In this document: piece after piece, positions 1 to 5,874 of the stretch
How the letters are laid out: every line of letters begins with the position of its first letter
How positions within the stretch are numbered: the stretch's first letter is position 1
Assembly (NCBI GenBank): GCA_964412555.1
Contig: CAYPPG010000102.1
Location: 1 to 18,441, forward strand
Length of the DNA stretch: 18,441 nucleotides
From: CAYPPG01 sp964412555
GTDB taxonomy: Bacteria; Hinthialibacterota; Hinthialibacteria; Hinthialibacterales; Hinthialibacteraceae
Direction: 5' to 3'
Made by a program: the position numbers and the translations under genes
Notes under the pieces: model-generated
The model's input: only the letters and a program-made list of their open reading frames with translations
Told to the model about the DNA's origin: nothing
Database searches by the model: none

Positions 1-54
1 ATGACACTTTTCATATTCTTTATCATATCTCAATTTCACTTCTTGGTTATTCAT
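1..54 (-). CDS. 5' end of an unknown protein, cut by the left edge
   Basis: Reading the minus strand from position 54 gives 18 open codons to the window edge: MNNQEVKLRYDKEYEKCH. An AGGAG Shine-Dalgarno (plus positions 62-66) sits 7 nt before the ATG, and a second CAGGAG lies just upstream of it. The start signal is therefore good although only 18 residues are visible. The 9-mer around the Shine-Dalgarno, TTTCAGGAG, also occurs before the HTH gene at 2234. The gene follows the ParB-like gene on the same strand (185-nt gap) and would be cargo of the same integrated element. No function can be assigned. Confidence 0.5.
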   Translation of the reverse strand, partial: MNNQEVKLRYDKEYEKCH

Positions 55-238
55 AATAAGTCTCCTGAAAAAATCTCCTGTATGATATTTTGTATGAATG
101 GACAAAAAGAAAGAAAGTTTTAATCTTGCAAATATTGTCTTGAAATAATATTCTTTCTTCCATGAACCAATGAGAATGGAGTTTATTAATGATAAATCTA
201 ATTATGAATATTCGATTCATGAATTAAAGTTTCAAAAA

Positions 239-1027
239 TCACCCACTAATCATTTTCATCGCCTCATCAATCGATTTCATCAATTCATTCAATTTATCTG
301 TGATTTCCTTTTTCCGTTCCTCTCTTATTTTTTCAACCTTCAATTTGCCAAGAGACTTATCCAATGTATCAATTTTTCGAATAAAAGCAACTGATTTTTT
401 CTCCTCGACATTCATTTTTGGAGATTCTTTTTTCTTCTTCTCCGCCGAAGAAAAATCTTTCTTCATTTTCTGATACGCTTTCCTCATCGTTTCTTCTTTT
501 TTCAACTTGGCTATATTTAGAAGATTTTTTCGTGTCCATACCGCTTCTTTCCGGCATTCATCTCTTATATCATCTGGAATTTTCATCAATGTCAAAATTT
601 CGGATACTGTATTTTGTTTTTTCCCAACAATTGCCGCCAGTTCTTGTTGTGTACATTCCCCATTTTCTTTTTCTCGCTTTTCCATTAATTTGAAAAGTCC
701 TTCACTTTCATCAATGGGATGTAAATCTTCCCGTTGGAGATTTTCAATTAGACTGATTTCCAATGGATCATCACTGATAAAAAACACAGGGACTTGGTCC
801 AATTGTAACCGTTTTGCCGCTTCCAACCTTCTCTGACCGGCGACAAGAACAGTTCTTTTGTCATCACTCCGCACTAAAATGGGTTGTAAAATACCATTTT
901 TCTTGATTGAATTCATCAAATCTTTTAGCCGGTCTTCATCAATGTAGATTCTGGATTGATCCGGATTGGATTCAATTTTTTCAATGGAAATCATTTGGAC
1001 GTTGTATTTGTCTTTCTTTTCTGTCAT
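239..1027 (-). CDS. ParB-like nuclease/CTPase-fold DNA-binding protein
   Basis: 262-residue protein of the ParB/Spo0J/Noc family. The N-terminal ParB domain (about residues 11-105) shows GILQPILVR (45-53), an arginine motif VAGQRRLEAAKRL (62-74) and ENLQREDLHPIDE (95-107), which correspond to the CTP-binding and phosphate-binding boxes of the family. A KorB-type helix-turn-helix follows (about 125-154, TQQELAAIVGKKQNTVSEIL). The last 100 residues are very Lys/Glu-rich, probably helical or coiled, and unlike the usual ParB dimerisation domain. The frame is open further upstream, but ATG 1027 is chosen because it follows AAAAGGA and a good sigma-70-type promoter at 1067-1095 whose predicted start is near 1060. 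No ParA partner is visible. On a mobile element such proteins act in partition or as regulators; which applies here is unknown. Confidence 0.85.
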   Translation of the reverse strand: MTEKKDKYNVQMISIEKIESNPDQSRIYIDEDRLKDLMNSIKKNGILQPILVRSDDKRTVLVAGQRRLEAAKRLQLDQVPVFFISDDPLEISLIENLQREDLHPIDESEGLFKLMEKREKENGECTQQELAAIVGKKQNTVSEILTLMKIPDDIRDECRKEAVWTRKNLLNIAKLKKEETMRKAYQKMKKDFSSAEKKKKESPKMNVEEKKSVAFIRKIDTLDKSLGKLKVEKIREERKKEITDKLNELMKSIDEAMKMISG

Positions 1028-1066
1028 TGAATCATATCCTTTTTCATGATAGATGAGTATTGATTC

Positions 1067-1095
1067 ATTAAAATAGAAAAGGTTTGTTTTTTCAA
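1067..1095 (-). promoter_or_regulatory. Sigma-70-type promoter for the ParB-like gene
   Basis: On the minus strand TTGAAA (plus 1090-1095) is followed after exactly 17 nt by TTTAAT (plus 1067-1072). Each hexamer matches the consensus at five of six positions. The predicted transcription start, about 1060, leaves a leader of about 33 nt before ATG 1027 and rules out the longer open frame as the true start. Confidence 0.55.
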
Positions 1096-1491
1096 GGGAT
1101 GTGAAGGGTATCGGAGGAGCGATATGATATAAGTCTTGAAATAACAGAGAGATATAATTGAGTGTCGTAAAAGATTTGAATTCAATACCCTGCCAAAAGA
1201 TAATGTTTACTTCCATAATTGTTGAAATGATCCTTATAAACACCAATCGTATTACCTACGACAATTTCTCTGTTTCTGTAATTATTCTTGCAAGAATCCG
1301 CTTGTGTACTATAAATTTTTTGCATCATTTATCTATCTTTCATTTATACTACCACAAAGGAATGTCTAGATAAATGAGTATGAATCAACATTTGTTCATC
1401 CTGAATTCAACAAAAATCCCCCCAAAAAAACCAAGAAACCGTTGAGTCAACTCAATACTTTTCAGGTTCAAACTCCATCATGGATTATTGT
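1096..1491. other. Non-coding AT-rich stretch between two minus-strand genes
   Basis: No supportable gene. Short open frames here lack a Shine-Dalgarno or overlap the start region of the ParB-like gene. The stretch contains the long-spaced 11-bp inverted repeat at 1325-1377 and an odd palindrome GTTGAGTCAAC at 1441-1451, close to the stop codon of the neighbouring integrase-like gene. No T-tracted terminator hairpin was seen. Confidence 0.6.
1325..1377. repeat. Perfect 11-bp inverted repeat with 31-nt spacer
   Basis: TCATTTATCTA (1325-1335) is the exact reverse complement of TAGATAAATGA (1367-1377). A further direct copy of TCATTTAT lies inside the spacer at 1340-1347. The AT-rich, iterated layout about 300 bp upstream of a ParB-like start could be an operator or a centromere-like site, but no binding specificity can be read from the sequence. 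Confidence 0.5.
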
Positions 1492-2112
1492 TTAGATTTT
1501 TTGAACGCTTTTCAATATAATATTCCAGTGTTCCGACAAATCTGTCTTACGAATATGCTGAATCTTTCTGTAAAGAAGTGTCGCCCTGTGTTTTTTCTTT
1601 CGATAATCATTGATACTGGTTATTTCAAAGAATCGCTTTATACAATTATTATAACTAGCCACCCGCCGTTTCTTCATCAAACGAGTACGCCGGATCGGAA
1701 AACCATTTTGCCGGGCAATTTCATGGATTATTTCTATAGAAAATGAAGAATCAAGCCGTGAAATGGCTCGTTGAATGGCTTGATATCTCGGAAAAGTGGG
1801 AAAGAGCGGTGATTTACGTATAAATGGCTGGTTATTCTGCATCAAATATTGAACATAATGATCCAATTCATTCTTCACCGGTGTGATGTCAATTGTATCG
1901 ATATACAAATAGGAGGGAATCGAATCTTTTATCTTTCTTTTTTTGTCTTGAACATCCTGAATCCACATAAACGGAATTTCTTGTGCCGTTACACCGCAAT
2001 AAAGCATCATTTTCAATATCACTTCAAGCGCCATGTAGCGTTCCCGCTTTTTTTTTCTAGCCCTTGAACGGCATTGAGCAATGAGATTTTGAAAATCCTG
2101 AAGAGTTTTCAT
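1492..2112 (-). CDS. Degenerate tyrosine-recombinase-like protein
   Basis: 206-residue basic protein not recognised with certainty. The segment ALEVILKMMLYCGVTAQEIP (about residues 28-47) has the spacing of the tyrosine-recombinase motif in which a Gly-Leu-Arg carries the first catalytic arginine, but here it reads Gly-Val-Thr. Further on, a segment around LFPTFPRYQAIQRAISRL and an HEIARQNGF stretch sit roughly where the second half of the catalytic domain would be, yet there is no convincing RH..F, LGH or terminal Tyr motif. If related, it has lost catalysis and could act as a DNA-binding accessory or regulator. A promoter at 2159-2187 lies upstream, but there is no clear Shine-Dalgarno. It is divergent from the HTH gene at 2234 and part of the same element. 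It may also be an unrelated protein. Confidence 0.65.
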   Translation of the reverse strand: MKTLQDFQNLIAQCRSRARKKKRERYMALEVILKMMLYCGVTAQEIPFMWIQDVQDKKRKIKDSIPSYLYIDTIDITPVKNELDHYVQYLMQNNQPFIRKSPLFPTFPRYQAIQRAISRLDSSFSIEIIHEIARQNGFPIRRTRLMKKRRVASYNNCIKRFFEITSINDYRKKKHRATLLYRKIQHIRKTDLSEHWNIILKSVQKI

Positions 2113-2158
2113 GAAGTCATATTCTCAATTTCCGCAGATGAATATCCCCAAAAAAGGA

Positions 2159-2187
2159 ATTGTACTATCTCTAAAAGGGTGTATGAA
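2159..2187 (-). promoter_or_regulatory. Promoter for the integrase-like gene, overlapping a divergent one
   Basis: On the minus strand TTCATA (plus 2182-2187), a 17-nt spacer and TACAAT (plus 2159-2164) form a plausible sigma-70 promoter with a predicted start near 2152. On the plus strand almost the same bases read TTGTAC (2160-2165), 16 nt, TATGAA (2182-2187), a weaker match that could serve the HTH gene at 2234. Each element would be the -10 of one promoter and the -35 of the other. Confidence 0.4.
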
Positions 2188-2202
2188 CTCCTTCCTAACA
2201 AA

Positions 2203-2225
2203 CTCCTGAAACCAACTTTCAGGAG
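2203..2225 (+). promoter_or_regulatory. Hairpin that buries the Shine-Dalgarno of the HTH gene
   Basis: CTCCTGAAA (2203-2211) and TTTCAGGAG (2217-2225) form a perfect 9-bp stem around a 5-nt CCAAC loop. The 3' arm contains the AGGAG Shine-Dalgarno (2221-2225), 8 nt before the ATG at 2234. In mRNA the stem would hide the ribosome-binding site. As DNA it could also be a dyad operator. Confidence 0.6.
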
Positions 2226-2233
2226 CATCCCAT

Positions 2234-2539
2234 ATGGATAAATATTACACACTTCAAGAGATCGTTGAAATAACCCGTTTCGCCAAACAGACAATATACA
2301 ACAAAATCAGCTCCGTCAAACTACAGCGCGGCATTCATTATATAAAGCCGTCCCGGAAGAAAATATTATTCAAACAACAAGCGATTGAATTTTTATTGGA
2401 AGATCCAACGAATAATCCAGAATCTATCAAAAAGAATGATTCAGAAGATATTGAACACAAAAGACCGCTGCAATCTGAAAACTGTTTAATGACTCAACGG
2501 TATTCCCGTTCAAAACAAAAAAGCGCTTTCAATATTTGA
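2234..2539 (+). CDS. Small excisionase/AlpA-type helix-turn-helix protein
   Basis: 101 residues beginning MDKYYTLQEIVEITRFAKQT. The pattern 'YTLQEIVEITRFAKQTIYNKIS...GIHYIKPSRKKILF' (residues 5-46) is the winged MerR/AlpA/excisionase helix-turn-helix: a recognition helix around residues 17-26 and a wing ending in a lysine-rich strand. The tail (residues 56-101) is polar with no recognisable domain. An AGGAG Shine-Dalgarno 8 nt upstream supports the start, but it lies inside a perfect hairpin. The gene sits 116 bp upstream of the integrase on the same strand, the usual place for a recombination directionality factor or element regulator. Which of these roles it plays is inference. Confidence 0.75.
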   Translation: MDKYYTLQEIVEITRFAKQTIYNKISSVKLQRGIHYIKPSRKKILFKQQAIEFLLEDPTNNPESIKKNDSEDIEHKRPLQSENCLMTQRYSRSKQKSAFNI

Positions 2540-2655
2540 ATCGAAAAATACCCAAAATACACAAGTCTCTCTTCCCATTCAGCCATTTTTCAATTACTTT
2601 TTTTCAAATGGTGATATCCACGGAAGGGAGGTTTGTGCCTATGAGAGGATAAAAA

Positions 2656-3942
2656 ATGGATATCAAAAACAAAAAACATTCAACTCGAAACAATGGAAAA
2701 AAACAAAAGAATCGTAAGAAAGGTATTAACCGAGGGAAATTTGGTTCCGTGCGTAACATCCAAGGAAAAGTTTATGTCGATTTCCGTTATTTAGGCGAAC
2801 GAGTCCGGGAATCCTCCGAACTTCCTTGGACACCGGAAAACGTCGACATCGTCAGAGAACAATTGAACCGCATGCATGCATCGATCCAACTGGGAACATT
2901 CCGATTTGCGGAGGTATTTCCGAGGAGTTCAAAAAAGAAATATTTCTCTGATAAGGAAATTCGCACTTTGAAATTAGCGAAAAATCCCGACGATGTTCAA
3001 TGCAAAGAATATATACCGCAGTGGTATATGGAACTTCGGGATCAAGGTGATGTTCAACCGAGCACGTTATCCTATTATAAAATGATCATTGATCGTTATC
3101 TTGAACCATTTTTTGGACCATTGACATTTGGAGAGTTGGGAAATCCGGCTTTCAAGAAATTTCATGTTTGGTGTAAGAAACAAAAATATCGCAGTAAAAT
3201 TGTCAGCAACAAGTCAGTAAACAAATTCATGGTTTTATTCAAACGAATCGTGAATGACGCTTCTGATGAATACGGCTGGGGAAATACATATAATCCTTTT
3301 TTCAAGTACAAAAAACTCAAGGAAAGAAAAACGGAATATATGATCCAGCCATTCACGCTTAATGAGCAACAAAAAATCATAGAAAATCTGCCGGATTTTT
3401 GGAAACCATTTTTTCTATTCGCATTTTTAACAGGTCTTCGTCAAAGTGAACAGATAGCATTGAAACCCATCGATATAGATTGGGAACAAAATATCATTTA
3501 TATTCGAAGAGCGATCTCAAGAAATGAATTTCGATATCCTGTTGAAGCCAAAACAAAGAACGATTCAAGCGAACGTATTCTTTATCTGAATCCCCAGATG
3601 ATCAAGGTTTTGGAACAACAAAAAGTAACATGTGAACAATTCAAGAGTGAATATTTCTTTTGTTCGGAAATAGGGACAAGAATAGATCCGAGTAATTTGA
3701 GAAAGAACATATGGATTCCAACGCTGAGTAAGGCAGGTGTCACATACCGTGATATGCGACAAACCCGTCATTCATTCGCTACAATTGCAATGAGTTGCGG
3801 AGAAAATCCTTTGTGGATTGCTCAATTTTTGGGACATCAGAATACCGACATGGTTATCAGAGTCTATTCGAAATATGTAGGGAACATTCTAGGAAAATCT
3901 GATGGCGCACAATTCTATAAAAATTACTCGTCCATCATATAA
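2656..3942 (+). CDS. Tyrosine-family site-specific recombinase (integrase)
   Basis: 428-residue integrase that would catalyse integration and excision of the element. A basic N-terminus (residues 1-30) leads into an arm-type DNA-binding domain (about 30-85, GKFGSVRNIQGKVYVDFRYL). A SAM-like core-binding domain follows (about 112-205), then the catalytic domain (about 232-410). Visible catalytic residues are R262 in TGLRQSEQ, K301 in the EAKTKND turn, R371 in RQTRHSFAT, H394 in FLGHQ and the nucleophile Y404 in VYSKY. The usual first His of the HxxR box is Arg368, a frequent substitution in this subgroup. Length and order are complete, so it is probably active. AGAGGA lies 6 nt before the ATG. 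The stop is 120 bp from the 3' end of tRNA-Trp, as expected for an integrase next to its attachment site. Confidence 0.95.
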   Translation: MDIKNKKHSTRNNGKKQKNRKKGINRGKFGSVRNIQGKVYVDFRYLGERVRESSELPWTPENVDIVREQLNRMHASIQLGTFRFAEVFPRSSKKKYFSDKEIRTLKLAKNPDDVQCKEYIPQWYMELRDQGDVQPSTLSYYKMIIDRYLEPFFGPLTFGELGNPAFKKFHVWCKKQKYRSKIVSNKSVNKFMVLFKRIVNDASDEYGWGNTYNPFFKYKKLKERKTEYMIQPFTLNEQQKIIENLPDFWKPFFLFAFLTGLRQSEQIALKPIDIDWEQNIIYIRRAISRNEFRYPVEAKTKNDSSERILYLNPQMIKVLEQQKVTCEQFKSEYFFCSEIGTRIDPSNLRKNIWIPTLSKAGVTYRDMRQTRHSFATIAMSCGENPLWIAQFLGHQNTDMVIRVYSKYVGNILGKSDGAQFYKNYSSII

Positions 3943-3965
3943 CTGGAGTTACCGATGCTTACCGG

Positions 3966-3987
3966 AAATTTGGGCAAAATTTGGGCA
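3966..3987 (+). repeat. Tandem 11-mer, candidate integrase arm-type site
   Basis: AAATTTGGGCA occurs twice with no gap (3966-3976 and 3977-3987), between the integrase stop and the tRNA-Trp 3' end. Short direct repeats beside the core attachment site are typical arm-type sites bound by the N-terminal domain of tyrosine recombinases. The repeat is seen; the role is inferred. Confidence 0.5.
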
Positions 3988-4062
3988 ATAGCAAGGATAA
4001 AAATAAAATTTATCGAAGAAAGGAGTGGTGCTAAGATCAATGTTTTCAGGGGGTTATTTAGT

Positions 4063-4136
4063 CAGGCGTGGAGGGACTCGAACCCCCAACCTGCTGATTT
4101 GGAGTCAGCTGCTCTAGCCAATTGAGCTACACGCCT
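4063..4136 (-). tRNA. trnW: tRNA-Trp (anticodon CCA)
   Basis: Read on the minus strand, the gene folds into a full cloverleaf of 74 nt. The acceptor stem AGGCGTG pairs perfectly with CACGCCT and is followed by discriminator G73, as in bacterial tRNA-Trp. U8-A9 and a normal D-arm are present. The anticodon stem is GCTGA/TCAGC with loop CTCCAAA (anticodon CCA), and the T-loop is TTCGAGT. CCA is not encoded. The 3' end faces the integrase, so the last bases of this gene are the probable attB core. No duplicated copy of the 3' end occurs in positions 1-4062, so the element's other end lies beyond the window. Confidence 0.97.
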
Positions 4137-4286
4137 TTAACTGCTCTTCACGATTGCATTACATACTGATATTTTATCAGCAAAGATGTATTTTTCCTCT
4201 TTCTCTTATTTCGTCAAGGTCTATACAAAATGAGAAAAGAATGTGGATTTTTGGTTTGTTGGTCCAGAGCCGACCGAGTCTATGCT

Positions 4287-5537
4287 TTATTTCATCACTT
4301 CGGCGGTTCCGTTGCATTGTTCCAGCACAAAAGCACGGGAGTAGCCACGGCATTCAAAAATGCGGATAATCGTTTCTTCAACGACTTTATCCGGTGTGGA
4401 GGCACCGGAGGTCACTCCGATCGTCACCTCACCGAATTTTGGAAGCCAATCTCTTGTAACCGATTCCTCGCGTTTTGTATAAGGTTTATGATGAATTTCA
4501 TCAGCGGAAACAATACATTCCGCTTCACTGATATGATAAGTCGGGGCAAACCGCATTCCAATTTCGCATAAATGAGTCGTATTGCTGCTGTTATATCCAC
4601 CGACTACGATGAATACATCCGGTTTCAATTTCGCCAATTCGAGCATGGCATCTTGACGCTCTTGGGTCGCGCTGCAAATTGTGTCGAAAGAACGAAAATG
4701 ATCTGCACAATTTTCGTCTCCGTATCTTTCGCGGATTGCCTCTTCGACCATTTTGGCAATATGCAGAGACTCACTACTCAACATGGTAGTTTGATTCGCC
4801 AATCCTACTTTTTGCAAATCACGGTCCGGATCGAAATCGGGACTCAGAGCGTTTTGAAATTTTTTCAAAAAGTCCTCACGATTACCACCACGCCGAATAT
4901 AATCACAGACGATCTCGGCTTCCGCTTCATCGCGAATGATCACGTAGCGTCCCCCGGAAAATTGCAAAACTCGCGTGCTGGTGGCCACGGTTTCTTCGTG
5001 CGTATATTTTCCGTGGATAATCGAAGTGTATCCGTCTTTGGCGTTTTTTTCGACACGCTTCCACACATTCATGACAGAGCCGCATGTTGTGTCCACCATC
5101 GTGCAGCCGATCGCGGTCAACTTTTCCATGTCCGTAACCCCGGCTCCGAAAGCGGGAAGAATCACGATATCTTCCGGTTTGATATCTTCGTAAATGTAAT
5201 TTTCTCCATCTCCCCCGCTAAGGAATCGAATCCCCATTTCCCGCAAATTACGATTGACACGGGGATTGTGGATGATCTCGGATGTAATATAGATCGTCTT
5301 GTCCGGAAACATACGCCGGGTTTCATAGGCATAATCCACGGCGCGGTCCACGCCATAACAAAACCCGAACTCTTTCGCCAGCAATATTCGCAAATCTCCG
5401 ATTTGGAGGGGCGATCCGTGATCTCGCAGATGTTGAATCAAGTTGCTCTTGTATTCTGTTTGCAAGGTATCGGCAACCTCATCTTTCAGACCGAATCCTC
5501 GCCTGATTATCGGTAGTCCACGAGTTTTCGTCGGCAT
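4287..5537 (-). CDS. ispH: 4-hydroxy-3-methylbut-2-enyl diphosphate reductase
   Basis: Last enzyme of the MEP isoprenoid pathway, an iron-sulfur enzyme converting HMBPP to IPP and DMAPP. The three cluster cysteines lie in EFGFCYGVDRAV, VDTTCGSVMNVW and DTICSATQERQ. Substrate-site motifs TSEIIHNP, HGKYTHEET and NQTTM are present. At 416 residues it is about 100 longer than the Escherichia coli type, with an N-terminal extension of about 50 residues and an insertion between the second and third cysteines (region RRGGNREDFLKKF). This is the long form known from cyanobacteria, plants and some other bacteria. The frame opens at 5564, but ATG 5537 is preferred: AGGAG (plus 5544-5548) lies 6 nt upstream, and a promoter match predicts transcription starting about 5561. 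Transcribed alone, convergent with nothing and divergent from the kinase gene. Confidence 0.95.
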   Translation of the reverse strand: MPTKTRGLPIIRRGFGLKDEVADTLQTEYKSNLIQHLRDHGSPLQIGDLRILLAKEFGFCYGVDRAVDYAYETRRMFPDKTIYITSEIIHNPRVNRNLREMGIRFLSGGDGENYIYEDIKPEDIVILPAFGAGVTDMEKLTAIGCTMVDTTCGSVMNVWKRVEKNAKDGYTSIIHGKYTHEETVATSTRVLQFSGGRYVIIRDEAEAEIVCDYIRRGGNREDFLKKFQNALSPDFDPDRDLQKVGLANQTTMLSSESLHIAKMVEEAIRERYGDENCADHFRSFDTICSATQERQDAMLELAKLKPDVFIVVGGYNSSNTTHLCEIGMRFAPTYHISEAECIVSADEIHHKPYTKREESVTRDWLPKFGEVTIGVTSGASTPDKVVEETIIRIFECRGYSRAFVLEQCNGTAEVMK

Positions 5538-5567
5538 TAACATCTCCTGCAATAAAGTGTTCATGGT

Positions 5568-5596
5568 AGTGTACCGTTTTGGAAGTTCGTTTACAA
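5568..5596 (-). promoter_or_regulatory. Possible ispH promoter
   Basis: On the minus strand TTGTAA (plus 5591-5596), a 17-nt spacer and TACACT (plus 5568-5573) match the sigma-70 consensus at four of six positions each. The predicted start, near 5561, would leave only the internal ATGs at 5543 and 5537 available, agreeing with the AGGAG at 5544-5548. Confidence 0.35.
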
Positions 5597-5874
5597 CTCT
5601 GTCTATTGTTTTTCTTGATCAAAACCTGTGAGAATGATTTGGTTTTTCGGCTGTACAAGGCAATACGATGAAGTTGTTCTTAAAATTTATTTTACCCTAT
5701 TAGGAGAAAACGGAAGTCAAAGTGAAAAGCAACGGTCACTCTTAACCGGAATTGAATGTTTCCATACACGAATTGCTGATTAAACTGTCATCCTTCAAAC
5801 ATTTGTGCGAGACGATATGCTATTACCAATTCATATGATCAAATTCGCAATATCTAGATGCAATAAGAATTCCC
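5597..5874. other. Divergent intergenic region, ispH and sensor kinase
   Basis: Together with the ispH leader this is a 337-bp non-coding gap. It contains the palindrome TTGATCAA (5615-5622) and an AT-rich block (5680-5702) that could include a weak promoter toward the kinase (TTGTTC 5674-5679, then TATTAG 5698-5703, 18-nt spacer). Nothing in it encodes a convincing protein, and there is no strong Shine-Dalgarno before the kinase start. Confidence 0.5.

Noticed and set aside
1028..1246. N-terminal extension of the ParB-like protein
   Set aside because: The open frame upstream of ATG 1027 contains the gene's own promoter (1067-1095), and its residues do not resemble the ParB family.
4137..4200. 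Promoter of tRNA-Trp on the minus strand
   Set aside because: TTGCTG and TAATGC or TGTAAT can be found, but spacing and consensus match are poor; the CTGATA/TATCAG palindrome at 4166-4180 is probably chance in AT-rich DNA.
4572..5516. Plus-strand 314-codon open frame
   Set aside because: It lies antisense to the clearly conserved ispH gene and shows no family motif or Shine-Dalgarno.
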